From IMG/VR virus record IMGVR_UViG_3300008050_005857, positions 1 to 64,000 of that record: a stretch of DNA of 64,000 bases. One strand, given 5' to 3'. Shown in pieces: positions 9,189 through 17,930 of this stretch. The DNA is from a virus. Position 1 is the stretch's first letter, and each line of letters starts with the position of its first letter. The notes under the pieces are model-generated. The model was not told the origin of the DNA, searched no databases, and saw nothing but the letters and a program-made list of their open reading frames with translations. The position numbers and the translations under genes are program-made.

Positions 9189-11050
9189 TGAAGATTGACA
9201 TTATAACACGCTGTACACGACTAGACAATCTAGCAAAAATACAGCAAAGCATATACGATAATAAATTCGGCCATAATATTTCCTGGCATATTTTATTTGA
9301 TACTTCAGTGATACGAGACATACCGGCAGAACTTATTGAAAATTTATCATTAGACTCTCGAACGACTCTTCATTACATTAAAGGTCAGAAAGGTGATTTA
9401 CTTTATCCTCAGTCAATGCCTGTTGTTAAACAATTCTCTACTGGATGGGTCTATTATCTTGATGATGATAACATGTTACATCCTAATTATTATGAAGAAA
9501 TGTACGCGCATGAACACACAAAAGTTAAACATCCAGATAAAATAATTATTGGAAATCAATTTGTCAATTTCAAAGACTTTACTGGTCAAGAGTATCGACA
9601 GGCATCCCCGGACAATACTAAATATCAACATGTTGATTTAGCACAAATAACATGGCATTCTTCAATATTTAAGGTTTATAATTTTATAGGTGACTATGCA
9701 GCGGATGGAAAATTAGTTGAAAAAATACATATCGATCATCCAGATTGGTTCACTTTTATTGATAGAGAATTATGTTATTATAACTACTTGGTTAATTCAC
9801 CAAATAAGTTTGTTCCAAAAGTTATGTATATTGGCCCAGGTAAACCAATGTTAAAGTCAGATCAACCAGTAGACTGGGAAGATAGCGATTTAAATGTTTT
9901 ACATTTAAAGAATGATAATAACATATCTGAACATCTCTATTCATTTAACCCGGATGCTATAATAACTTTAACGGATGATCCTTTAAAAGTTCCTGAATTA
10001 TATAATCAAGGACTTGAAGTTAGAAATAAATGGTTTACCGCATCTGATATCGACAGCAAAGAAAGTCTTAAAAAGGCCGGCGATGCTGCATATCGGGTTG
10101 CAATGTACAACATACTAGTAAATGATGTACAGAAAGACATGGTTTCTTGGTTTACGCCAATATACAATACAGGCGAAAGACTTAGACACACCTATCAGTC
10201 TTTACAGAATCAGACAAATCCATATTGGGAATGGGTACTCGTAAATGATTCAACGGATGGTAATGTAACTATCTCTATTGCTGAAGAAATTGCAAAAATG
10301 GATCCACGAGTAAAGTTATATGATTTTGTTAATAAGAGCGGCGGAATAGTTGGAGAAGCGAAATACAGAGCAGCAGTACTATGCAAGGGAGAATTATTAG
10401 CGGAATTAGACCATGACGATTATTTAACACCAGAGGCTACACAAATGTTATATGATGCGATGGAAGCTTATCCTGACGCTGGATTTTATTATACTGACAG
10501 TGTTGAAGTTGATGAAGATTGGGTGTCATTAGAATACGGTGAAGGCTTTGCATGTGGATACGGTCAATATAGAGACGAAACTGTAATGGGAAGAAAGTTT
10601 AGTGTTCAAATTACACCAAACTTAAACCCAAAAACGATAAGACACATTGTAGGTGTACCAAACCATATAAGATCTTGGAGAAGAGATTTATATTTTCAAA
10701 TAGGTGGTCACAATAGAGGATTATCAATAGCGGACGATTATGAACTTCTCGTTAGAACTTTTTTATCAACTAAAATGTGCTTAATACCTAGACTCGCTTA
10801 CATTCAATTCATATATAATGATGGCTTGAATACAAATACACATAGCACGTCAAGACGTGACATACAACGAAGAGTTAGAACTATACAAGAGCATTATAAT
10901 GAAGATATTGCAAAAAGATTTGAAGATTTTGGATTAAAAGACTGGGCGTATGAAGAAAACCCTAGTTATCCCGGGAACGTAGAATCTAAGTACGGCGATG
11001 AAGAAAATTATGTTAACTATATCCATGGAGAAGCAATATGGTCACAATAG
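9188..11050 (+). CDS. Tandem-domain GT-A glycosyltransferase
   Basis: A 620-residue protein with two glycosyltransferase-like domains. Domain 1 (about 1-215) begins KIDIITRCTRLDNLAKI and carries the metal-binding YYLDDDNMLHP near residue 95. A 100-residue linker region follows. Domain 2 (about 320-610) is a clear GT2 fold with FTPIYNTGERLRHTYQSL, VLVNDSTDG and AELDHDDYLTPEA, whose DHD is the DxD-type motif. Two catalytic domains may build a disaccharide processively. No membrane segment is visible, so the product acts in the cytosol. Overlaps with both neighbours indicate an operon. Acceptor unknown. Confidence 0.8.
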   Translation: MKIDIITRCTRLDNLAKIQQSIYDNKFGHNISWHILFDTSVIRDIPAELIENLSLDSRTTLHYIKGQKGDLLYPQSMPVVKQFSTGWVYYLDDDNMLHPNYYEEMYAHEHTKVKHPDKIIIGNQFVNFKDFTGQEYRQASPDNTKYQHVDLAQITWHSSIFKVYNFIGDYAADGKLVEKIHIDHPDWFTFIDRELCYYNYLVNSPNKFVPKVMYIGPGKPMLKSDQPVDWEDSDLNVLHLKNDNNISEHLYSFNPDAIITLTDDPLKVPELYNQGLEVRNKWFTASDIDSKESLKKAGDAAYRVAMYNILVNDVQKDMVSWFTPIYNTGERLRHTYQSLQNQTNPYWEWVLVNDSTDGNVTISIAEEIAKMDPRVKLYDFVNKSGGIVGEAKYRAAVLCKGELLAELDHDDYLTPEATQMLYDAMEAYPDAGFYYTDSVEVDEDWVSLEYGEGFACGYGQYRDETVMGRKFSVQITPNLNPKTIRHIVGVPNHIRSWRRDLYFQIGGHNRGLSIADDYELLVRTFLSTKMCLIPRLAYIQFIYNDGLNTNTHSTSRRDIQRRVRTIQEHYNEDIAKRFEDFGLKDWAYEENPSYPGNVESKYGDEENYVNYIHGEAIWSQ

Positions 11051-11856
11051 TTATACCTACACTTTGGAAAGCTCCGGACTCATTACGTCACACGTTAAAA
11101 TCGTATGAAGATAATGCACATGACTATCCAGATACTGAATTTATTTTAATAGATAATTCAAATTCCGATTATACATCTGATATTATAAACGTAATTAAGC
11201 CCCGTAAAAATCTAGGTGTTAATCCAGCATGGAATATTGGTGTTGATATAGCAGCCAATGAACATGTGATAATAATGAATGATGATGTTACTATTAATTT
11301 TAAACCATTATTTAAATGCCTTAGTGCACTTGATCTTAACAACCTAAAGTATTCAACAATTACCGTGGATCCACGTCATATTTGTCAATCTGAAACGATT
11401 ACGAATAATGATGATGATGAAATTAAAATAGTTAGAAACTTTCATGGTCGATATTTTGGTTTTGGTTGTTTTTTTATGATAAGAAAATCTACCCATCACT
11501 CTATCCCGCGAAAGTGGTCTATTTTCCATGGAGACGACTTTATTTACTATGTACAAGAACATCAACTCCAGCAAAAAGCTTACATGTTCAAAAATTTATT
11601 TCTCCCGGGTAGATTTTCAGTAACTTCTGATGAATGTCCACCAGGTCAACTTGACGCAGAACACGCATCTTGGACTGAAACGATAGAAGCTATTGATGTG
11701 TATTATCGACGACTTGGATCACCATTTCATACAGGTGATTTGATAGACGATAAAGTTTGTGGATGTACTATTTGTAATTGCGACGCAAACCCAGGTAACG
11801 TTGCCCATTGTATAGAATCTAGGCACGAATGTTGTAATCATGAAATCGAAATTTAA
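11038..11856 (+). CDS. GT2 glycosyltransferase with Cys/His-rich C-terminal tail
   Basis: A 272-residue protein. The N-terminal MVTIVIPTLWKAPDSLRHTL, FILIDNSNSDYT, NLGVNPAWNIGV and VIIMNDDVTIN are a canonical GT2 sequence with NDD as metal motif. Unusually, the last 32 residues contain seven Cys and three His (CGCTICNC, then HCIESRHECCNH), which resembles a small zinc-binding module absent from ordinary GT2 enzymes. Overlaps the upstream glycosyltransferase by 13 nt and the downstream oxygenase by 17 nt. The acceptor is unknown, and the tail may bind the substrate protein or nucleic acid. Confidence 0.8.
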   Translation: MVTIVIPTLWKAPDSLRHTLKSYEDNAHDYPDTEFILIDNSNSDYTSDIINVIKPRKNLGVNPAWNIGVDIAANEHVIIMNDDVTINFKPLFKCLSALDLNNLKYSTITVDPRHICQSETITNNDDDEIKIVRNFHGRYFGFGCFFMIRKSTHHSIPRKWSIFHGDDFIYYVQEHQLQQKAYMFKNLFLPGRFSVTSDECPPGQLDAEHASWTETIEAIDVYYRRLGSPFHTGDLIDDKVCGCTICNCDANPGNVAHCIESRHECCNHEIEI

Positions 11857-12460
11857 AAATATTTTTTCCCCGTTCATATGGACTACTTCCATACAAGAAC
11901 ATAATAAATTAAAATCCTATATGCTGCCGCAAATTGAACAGGGCCGCGCGCAAGGCGATAACAGTCCTGATTGGTATGTTGATACTTCATATGATATGGA
12001 TCATACAATTGACTGGTGGCCGTGTATAGAAGTTTATAAGAAATATGTTAATGAGTTCCATAATGAATATTTCGGTCAGTATCCAAATTGGCAAATTTCT
12101 GGTGAACCATGGTACACTGCGTATGGAAAAAATCAATCTGCTCAAGTACATGATCATATACCAGATCATTTTTCTGTTTTACATCTACTTAAATATGATA
12201 AAGAAGTACATAAACCAACAACCTTTATAAACCCTCTTCAGTCACTTGGAAGAGCTTTATATACGCAAGGACCAATTGCCGATCTTTTAAGAAGTAGTCA
12301 AGATTTCAGAGGCAATGGAACACTTTTTAATAATTGGTTTTTTTCTGAAGCAAAAGAAGGTGATATCGTTATTTGGCCGAGTGTATTAGAACACTTTGTT
12401 CAAAAAAATGAAGTTGACGATTTACGAGCAACTATAGCATTTAATTATTTAATAGAATAA
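11840..12460 (+). CDS. Putative 2OG-Fe(II) oxygenase (TIGR02466-like)
   Basis: A 206-residue protein resembling the phage and bacterial TIGR02466 oxygenase family. The metal-binding region reads QVHDHIPDHFSVLHLL, with H104 and H106 (D105 between them). The distal part, GDIVIWPSVLEHFVQKN, supplies H185, and R196 (DLRATIAFN) fits the 2OG-binding Arg followed by the family's R-x-S-x-x-F-N-like ending. ATG 11840 overlaps the previous gene. It is the third probable oxygenase in this block. Substrate unknown; protein or nucleotide hydroxylation are both plausible. Confidence 0.75.
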   Translation: MKSKFKNIFSPFIWTTSIQEHNKLKSYMLPQIEQGRAQGDNSPDWYVDTSYDMDHTIDWWPCIEVYKKYVNEFHNEYFGQYPNWQISGEPWYTAYGKNQSAQVHDHIPDHFSVLHLLKYDKEVHKPTTFINPLQSLGRALYTQGPIADLLRSSQDFRGNGTLFNNWFFSEAKEGDIVIWPSVLEHFVQKNEVDDLRATIAFNYLIE

Positions 12461-12469
12461 AGGATAAGC

Positions 12470-13366
12470 ATGAAAAACATATTAGTTACAGGCGGTGCAG
12501 GATTTGTCGGTACAAATTTGATAAAAAAATTAGTAAACCAAGGACACAGAGTTTTATCAATTGATAATTATTCAACGGGTACTCGAGAAAATGAAATAGA
12601 CGGGTGTAAGTATTGGGATTTCGATTTATCAGATGATACTCCTTTTGACGAAATTTTACTTACCATGCAAATTAAAAAAATAGATTGTATATACCACTTG
12701 GCAGCATTAGCGAGAATTCAACCGTCGTTAGTACATCCAGATCGGACAATAAAGAACAATTTTATTTCAACTCTTAATATTCTTGAATATGCCCGATTAA
12801 ACAATGTTCAAGTTATTTATTCAGGATCTAGCTCATACCATCACGGATTATATGGTAGCCCATATTCATGGTCAAAATGGACTGGTGAAGAATTATGCAA
12901 GCTTTATTCACGAGTTTATGATATTAACACGAGCATATGTAGATTTTACAATGTATATGGACCCCACCAAATATTAACAGGTGATTATGCAGCAGTTGTT
13001 GGTATATTTCAACATCAATTTTTAAATAATCAACTTTTGACTATTACTGGGAATGGTGAGCAACGAAGAGATTTTACACACGTATCTGATATAACAGATG
13101 CACTTATATTATTAATGACAAAAAATAACCGAGCGGATATATTCGAGTTAGGACGTGGAAAAAATCATTCCATCAATGAACTAGCAGATATGTTTGGTTT
13201 AGAGAAAACTTATCTTCCTCCACGAAAAGGAGAATATGATAAAACACTATGCGACTATACAGTTGCACATGAAAGACTTGGATGGCAACCGTCTTTAGAC
13301 TTAAATGACTATATAAATGAGTGGTTGCAAACAAACAACATAAACAAGGAGAATAATCATGGCTGA
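12470..13366 (+). CDS. NAD-dependent sugar-nucleotide epimerase/dehydratase
   Basis: A 298-residue extended short-chain dehydrogenase. The Rossmann motif TGGAGFVG (7-14) binds NAD(P). SIDNYSTG is typical of UDP-glucose 4-epimerases and related enzymes. YHLAALARI follows, then the catalytic Ser stretch SGSSSYHHG and the YxxxK pair in PYSWSKW. RFYNVYGPHQ and GNGEQRRDFTHVSDI complete the signature. AAAGGAT lies five bases before ATG 12470. It probably makes an activated sugar for the adjacent glycosyltransferases. Exact chemistry (4-epimerisation versus dehydration) cannot be assigned from sequence alone. Confidence 0.9.
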   Translation: MKNILVTGGAGFVGTNLIKKLVNQGHRVLSIDNYSTGTRENEIDGCKYWDFDLSDDTPFDEILLTMQIKKIDCIYHLAALARIQPSLVHPDRTIKNNFISTLNILEYARLNNVQVIYSGSSSYHHGLYGSPYSWSKWTGEELCKLYSRVYDINTSICRFYNVYGPHQILTGDYAAVVGIFQHQFLNNQLLTITGNGEQRRDFTHVSDITDALILLMTKNNRADIFELGRGKNHSINELADMFGLEKTYLPPRKGEYDKTLCDYTVAHERLGWQPSLDLNDYINEWLQTNNINKENNHG

Positions 13367-13670
13367 AATAAAATTCACCGATGAGGAAATGAAGTCGCTT
13401 AATGAGATTCAAACGCAATATAGAAATTTGCAGATGTCTATGGGCGCATTAAAGCTTCAACAAATAGCCCACGAAAAACAACACGAGACACTTGAACAAG
13501 CCGAAACGGATATGTTATTAAAACTGTCCGAAATGCAGAATAGTGAGGCAGACTTAGCTAAAACGTTAAACGACAAGTATGGTCAAGGGTCTTTAGATCC
13601 GGCTACAGGAGTTTTTACGCCGAATGAAGTTCAACCAGTTGCTGCAGATGATAAACCTGCAGATGATTAA
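13359..13670 (+). CDS. Small coiled-coil protein upstream of tail sheath
   Basis: A 103-residue acidic protein, predicted almost wholly helical from residue 6 to 75 (EEMKSLNEIQTQYRNLQMSMGALKL onward) and ending in a flexible VAADDKPADD tail. AAGGAGA precedes ATG 13359. Overlaps the epimerase by 8 nt and precedes the tail sheath promoter. The prefoldin-like coiled coil suggests a chaperone or assembly factor, but no family is recognised. Confidence 0.7.
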   Translation: MAEIKFTDEEMKSLNEIQTQYRNLQMSMGALKLQQIAHEKQHETLEQAETDMLLKLSEMQNSEADLAKTLNDKYGQGSLDPATGVFTPNEVQPVAADDKPADD

Positions 13671-13685
13671 CTATCATAAACAGCA

Positions 13686-13713
13686 TTTTGACGTTTAGGG
13701 AATATATTTATTA
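13686..13713 (+). promoter_or_regulatory. Phage promoter-like element for tail sheath
   Basis: TTTTGAC (13686-13692), 8 nt, then AATATATTTATTA (13701-13713), in the 99-bp gap before the sheath gene. It matches the recurrent element found upstream of other units. The rest of the gap is leader sequence with GGAGA before the start. Confidence 0.55.
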
Positions 13714-13769
13714 AAGAAATATATTGTCTGTAACGACAATCATTAACGTTAATTAACCGGAGAAATTCA

Positions 13770-16148
13770 ATGGCCGAGAGAATCGTCTCACCAGGCGTAT
13801 TTACTCGAGAAAAAGACTTGTCATTTCTACCTCAAGGAATTGCAGCTATCGGTGCAGCAATTATAGGACCAACCAAAAAAGGTCCTGCATTTGTACCGAC
13901 AGTTATTCGTAATTTTACTGATTTTAAAGAAATGTTTGGAGGTCTATCTCAAGATTTATACGTTCCGTTTACCGTAAGAGAGTACTTGCGCAGTGCTGGT
14001 ACGGTAACAATAGTACGTGTTCTTGGATTAGGTGGATATAGCGTAGGACAAATTGCAATTGGAGCTCATGCTTCAGGATCTTCAGGATCTGCCAATTATA
14101 AAACCTATGCCGTGTTAGCACCAAATGCAACGGACGCAACTGCAACTTTTGCAGGAACAACTGTATCAGGTACAGTTGGGGGCTTTGAAGTAGTAAGTGG
14201 ATCTTATGTCACTTCAGCCTCATTAACTACAACCAATGCAAAGTGGGTTGAAAATGTATTTAGTAAAAGTCCATTATCAACAAAAGCTGCTGGCGCTACG
14301 GCACCATGGTATCTTTATAAAGTATATAAGGCAGCCGCATTAAGTAACTTAACTAGTGCTTCTGCAACCGTAGATACAGAAATAGGAACAATTTCACTAG
14401 CCCAAGATTATCAAAACGCATCAACACCAATGATTACTTCACAAAAAATTGATGGTGCAACTGATGACCTTTTTAAAGTAAAATTAAGGTCACATGGTGA
14501 AACTGATACTCAAACAAGCTATAAAGTAGGTATCCTCAATGTAAAAAAAGCCGGCACAGTAGCTGGTTCTGATTATGGTACCTTTTCTGTTCAAGTACGC
14601 TCAATTGATACGCAAACGTGGAAAGAATCTGATGATACAATTGTTGAACAGTTTGACAATTTAAGTATGGATCCAACAGCCGCTAATTATTTTGCTCGTA
14701 AGATCGGTGATAGATATGTAACAATAGACACAAATGGTAAACTCACCTACAATGGTGATTGGCCAAACATGTCTAAATATATTTACATTTCTGATGCTAC
14801 TGATATACAAGCAGGTAATAAGCCTAAGTCGTATGTACCATTTGGTCATGCTGCTGTAATTCAATCACATGTTTCGTCATCAAAAGCAAACTCAAGTTCA
14901 GAAGTAGCCGTATCGTTTACAACTGGACAGGTAAACTCTACAACGTCCGCATTTGACACGACCGTTTTCCATGGCTTTAATTATTCAAGTCAAGATAACA
15001 GACAATTTCTTGGACCTGTAGACACTGCAGCTAAGGCATATGCAAATGTGACATTCAGCTTGAATGACATGACTGGTCATACCGATGCTACAGCAGCAGA
15101 TTTTGCTGGATCTTCAACGTTTGTAACAAGTGCTTCAAATATAGCACTTGGATCTTCAAATGTTGCGCAGCATAAGTTTGTTATCCCTTTCCAAGGTGGA
15201 TTTGATGGAGCTAATCCAGCGAAAGAAAAGAAAACAGCGGGTAATATCACTGCAACCAATCAGCAAGGCTTTGACTGTTCAACTGCAACTGCAAGTGGAT
15301 CAGTAGCTTATAAGCGTGCTATGGATGCAGTAAGTAATCAGGACGAGTTTGACATCAATATGCTTGTCACACCAGGCTTGATTTACACATTACATCCAAA
15401 CCCAATCAATCATGGAATATCAGTTGTCGAAGCTAGAGGCGATAGCTTTTATGTATTCGATGCATCTACTTGGTCAGCGAACATATCAGCTACTACTAAT
15501 GCTGTATCAACGCTAGATACCAATTATGCAGCAACATATTATCCATGGGTGAAAGTACTTGATGATAGTATTAATTTGCCAACTTGGGTACCACCTTCAG
15601 TAGTATTACCAGGAGTATATTCTCAGAACGACAGAGTCGCTCATGAATGGTTTGCTCCTGCCGGTTTGAATAGAGGTGGATTGAGCAACGTAATTGAAGC
15701 AAAAACAAGATTAACTCACGCCGAGCGTGATCTTCTATATGAAGATAGAATTAATCCTATTGCTTCATTTCCAGGTCAAGGTGTTGTAGTTTTCGGACAG
15801 AAAACCTTACAAGCTAAACCTTCTGCTCTTGATAGAATCAATGTAAGAAGACTATTAATCAGATTGAAGAAATTTATTGCTTCTTCAAGTAGATATTTAG
15901 TATTTGAACAGAATACTGTTGCTACACGTAACAGGTTCTTAAACATTGTTAATCCTTACTTAGAATCAGTACAGTCCAATTCTGGTCTGTCTGCATTTAG
16001 AGTTGTTATGGATGATTCTAATAATACGCCTGACGTAATAGATCGAAACCAATTAGTTGGTCAGATCTTTGTTCAGCCGACACGTACTGCAGAGTTCATT
16101 GTATTAGACTTCGTTGTACAACCTACTGGAGCAAGCTTCCCAGCTTAA
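13770..16148 (+). CDS. Contractile tail sheath protein (gp18-like)
   Basis: A 792-residue sheath protomer, longer than T4 gp18 (659). The N-terminus MAERIVSPGVFTREKDLSFLPQG is the conserved sheath opening that contacts the tube, followed by GAAIIGPTKKGPAFVPT and FTDFKEMFGG. The C-terminal core has NRGGLSNVIEAKTRLTHAERD, LYEDRINPIASFPGQGVVVFGQKTL and INVRRLLIRLKKFI, the conserved handshake domain. The variable middle (about 100-490) is probably surface-exposed. GGAGA precedes the ATG, and its own promoter element and a downstream terminator suggest an abundant independent transcript. Confidence 0.95.
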   Translation: MAERIVSPGVFTREKDLSFLPQGIAAIGAAIIGPTKKGPAFVPTVIRNFTDFKEMFGGLSQDLYVPFTVREYLRSAGTVTIVRVLGLGGYSVGQIAIGAHASGSSGSANYKTYAVLAPNATDATATFAGTTVSGTVGGFEVVSGSYVTSASLTTTNAKWVENVFSKSPLSTKAAGATAPWYLYKVYKAAALSNLTSASATVDTEIGTISLAQDYQNASTPMITSQKIDGATDDLFKVKLRSHGETDTQTSYKVGILNVKKAGTVAGSDYGTFSVQVRSIDTQTWKESDDTIVEQFDNLSMDPTAANYFARKIGDRYVTIDTNGKLTYNGDWPNMSKYIYISDATDIQAGNKPKSYVPFGHAAVIQSHVSSSKANSSSEVAVSFTTGQVNSTTSAFDTTVFHGFNYSSQDNRQFLGPVDTAAKAYANVTFSLNDMTGHTDATAADFAGSSTFVTSASNIALGSSNVAQHKFVIPFQGGFDGANPAKEKKTAGNITATNQQGFDCSTATASGSVAYKRAMDAVSNQDEFDINMLVTPGLIYTLHPNPINHGISVVEARGDSFYVFDASTWSANISATTNAVSTLDTNYAATYYPWVKVLDDSINLPTWVPPSVVLPGVYSQNDRVAHEWFAPAGLNRGGLSNVIEAKTRLTHAERDLLYEDRINPIASFPGQGVVVFGQKTLQAKPSALDRINVRRLLIRLKKFIASSSRYLVFEQNTVATRNRFLNIVNPYLESVQSNSGLSAFRVVMDDSNNTPDVIDRNQLVGQIFVQPTRTAEFIVLDFVVQPTGASFPA

Positions 16149-16167
16149 CCCAACTAGGTACACATAT

Positions 16168-16202
16168 AAAAAAGCCCGGACTTAATTGATCTGGGCTTTT
16201 TT
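16168..16202 (+). terminator. Rho-independent terminator after tail sheath
   Basis: AAAAAAGCCCGGA (16168-16180) pairs with TCTGGGCTTTTTT (16190-16202) around a short loop, with one G-U pair. It is GC-rich at the core and ends in a T-run, a classic intrinsic terminator that is bidirectional in appearance. Confidence 0.9.
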
Positions 16203-16212
16203 ATGTCTCGTT

Positions 16213-16238
16213 TTTTCTCCGGTTCCTAATATTTATAA
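16213..16238 (+). promoter_or_regulatory. Weak promoter-like element for tail tube
   Basis: TTTTCTC followed after about 9 nt by ATATTTATAA, a poorer match to the recurrent element. It sits between the sheath terminator and the tube gene, where a fresh promoter would be needed. Confidence 0.35.
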
Positions 16239-16268
16239 TCAAATAATATACTTTAATGGAGAATTAGA

Positions 16269-16757
16269 ATGCCACAATTAATTGATCCGAACGATATAAT
16301 GTTCACACAATTTGAACCGAAAACTCAAAATCGGTTTATCATGTATATAGAGGGAATTCCTGCTTATACAATTAAAGCTGCTGCACGACCAACAATCACA
16401 TTTGAATCAGTTACACTGGACCATATCAATACAAAACGATATGTTAAAGGTAAAGGCGAATGGCAAACTTTAGATATTACACTTTATGACCCTGTTGTAC
16501 CATCTGCTGCACAGGCATGTATGGAATGGGTAAGATTATCCCATGAATCTGTAACAGGTCGCGATGGCTACTCAGATTTTTATAAGAAAAATGTTACTTT
16601 CAACGTTCTCGGACCAGTCGGAGATATTGTTGAAGAATGGCAGTTAGTTGGAACTTATATAGAGTCTGCTAACTTTGGTGAAATGGATTGGAGCACAACT
16701 GATCCAGTTAATATTACATTAACACTTCGCTACGATTACGCTATATTACAATTCTAA
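16269..16757 (+). CDS. Tail tube protein (gp19-like)
   Basis: A 162-residue tube protomer, the same size as T4 gp19 (163). Conserved features are the N-terminal FEPKTQNRFIMYIEGIPAYTIKAA, TFESVTLDHINTKRYVKGKGEWQTLDITLYDP, and the C-terminal NFGEMDWSTTDPVNITLTLRYDYA. TGGAGAATT precedes ATG 16269. It lies directly downstream of the sheath gene, as in T4. It polymerises as hexameric rings inside the sheath and forms the DNA conduit. Confidence 0.95.
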   Translation: MPQLIDPNDIMFTQFEPKTQNRFIMYIEGIPAYTIKAAARPTITFESVTLDHINTKRYVKGKGEWQTLDITLYDPVVPSAAQACMEWVRLSHESVTGRDGYSDFYKKNVTFNVLGPVGDIVEEWQLVGTYIESANFGEMDWSTTDPVNITLTLRYDYAILQF

Positions 16758-16776
16758 TAATCGTATAATCACATAT

Positions 16777-16817
16777 CAATTAAGAATGAAGTTGTGGCAT
16801 TCTTTATTCGTTAATTG
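16777..16817 (+). terminator. Terminator-like hairpin after tail tube
   Basis: CAATTAA (16777-16783) pairs with TTAATTG (16811-16817), and inside it GAATG (16784-16788) with CATTC (16798-16802). The inner stem is followed by TTTATT. It is AT-rich and could be either a weak intrinsic terminator or an mRNA 3'-end stabiliser. Confidence 0.5.
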
Positions 16818-16825
16818 TACCAAAA

Positions 16826-16852
16826 TTGTTATTGTTAGATGTATATATATTA
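16826..16852 (+). promoter_or_regulatory. Phage promoter-like element for hub gene
   Basis: TTGTTA (16826-16831), 10 nt, then TATATATATTA (16842-16852), with AAGGAG and the ATG downstream. The AT core is a perfect match to the recurrent element; the upstream half is a partial match. Confidence 0.5.
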
Positions 16853-16875
16853 AAGGTTAACATCAAGGAGTTATA

Positions 16876-17688
16876 ATGGCAAAACAACCTATAACAAAGG
16901 GCCCTGTGTCCTCACAGGCGTCTAAGGAAATTGAGAAATCGAAATTTCCATCGGAAATCGTGGATCTCCCTAGCAAAGGTCTTCTTTATCCAAAAGGTCA
17001 CCCTCTAGAACAAGGGACAATCGAGATTAAATACATGACTGCTAGGGAGGAAGATATCCTTACATCAAGTAATCTCATACAAAAAGGCCTAGTGATAGAT
17101 GAACTGTTAAAATCAGTAATAACAACAAAAGTTAATTTTGATGACTTATTGATTGGAGATAAAAACGCTGTCATGTTAGCAACTCGGATATTTGGATATG
17201 GTAAAAACTATTCAACCGATGTAACTTGTCCTCAATGTGCAAATATTGAAACAGATTGCGAATTTGATCTTACAGCACTAGAGTATAAAGAGATCAACGA
17301 AGAAGATTATCAAAATGGTAATTCTTTTACGTTTGAACTTCCTAATTCAAAACGAACCCTAGAATACAAATATCTTACACAAAAAGATGAAACAGGTATT
17401 CAGAAAGAACTTGAAAGAGTTTCTAAACATGTTGGAAAAGTTCAACCCGAAGTAACAACTCGTCTTAGATACCAAATTATTAGCGTAGATGGTGAAAAAG
17501 ATCCTACTTATATTAATAATTTTATTCAAAATGAGTTATTCGCAATGGATTCTAGAGAATTTAGAGAACATTATATCGAGTATCAGCCGGATGTTGAATT
17601 CGATACTGGTTATGCGTGTCCTTCATGTGGTGCAGAAGTTACTGTTGATTTACCGATCTCAGTAAATTTCTTTTGGCCCTCCCGGTAA
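16876..17688 (+). CDS. Baseplate hub subunit (gp26-like) with zinc-ribbon cysteines
   Basis: A 270-residue protein of the T4 baseplate family (gp26-like), recognised from VDLPSKGLLYPKGHPLEQGTIEIKYMTAREEDILTS. Two CPxC pairs (CPQC near residue 118 and CPSC near 251) suggest a zinc ribbon. AAGGAG precedes ATG 16876. The gene order of gp26-like, a small overlapping ORF and then the tape measure parallels tail-assembly chaperone pairs in other phages. The end overlaps the next ORF by 16 nt in the -1 frame. Confidence 0.8.
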   Translation: MAKQPITKGPVSSQASKEIEKSKFPSEIVDLPSKGLLYPKGHPLEQGTIEIKYMTAREEDILTSSNLIQKGLVIDELLKSVITTKVNFDDLLIGDKNAVMLATRIFGYGKNYSTDVTCPQCANIETDCEFDLTALEYKEINEEDYQNGNSFTFELPNSKRTLEYKYLTQKDETGIQKELERVSKHVGKVQPEVTTRLRYQIISVDGEKDPTYINNFIQNELFAMDSREFREHYIEYQPDVEFDTGYACPSCGAEVTVDLPISVNFFWPSR

Positions 17689-17867
17689 CCCCGGAATATA
17701 GACCTAAAATACATGAAATGATTTTCCAGCTAAGTTATTTTAGCGAAGGATCAATTTCATTCAGCGAAGCATACGATATGCCGCTACATCTTAGAAGGTT
17801 CTATATGGATCAACTGGTTAAACAGAAGAAAACAGAAAATGAACGTGTCAACAAGGCATCAAAGTAG
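17673..17867 (+). CDS. Small hub assembly protein (gp51-like), overlapping gp26-like gene
   Basis: A 64-residue protein with the core EYRPKIHEMIFQLSYFSEGSISFSEAYDMPLHLRRFYMDQLV, resembling the short gp51-type hub assembly factor of T4-like phages. The only start is TTG 17673, inside the upstream gene and without a ribosome site. It is therefore made either by coupled reinitiation or as a -1 frameshift extension of the gp26-like protein. The function is assigned from position and general similarity only. Confidence 0.6.
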   Translation: MALPVTPEYRPKIHEMIFQLSYFSEGSISFSEAYDMPLHLRRFYMDQLVKQKKTENERVNKASK

Positions 17868-17930
17868 GAAATATTAACATCTTTTCATATTTATTCTTGT
17901 ACTAATCCGTCTAACAAATGGGAGTTTACA

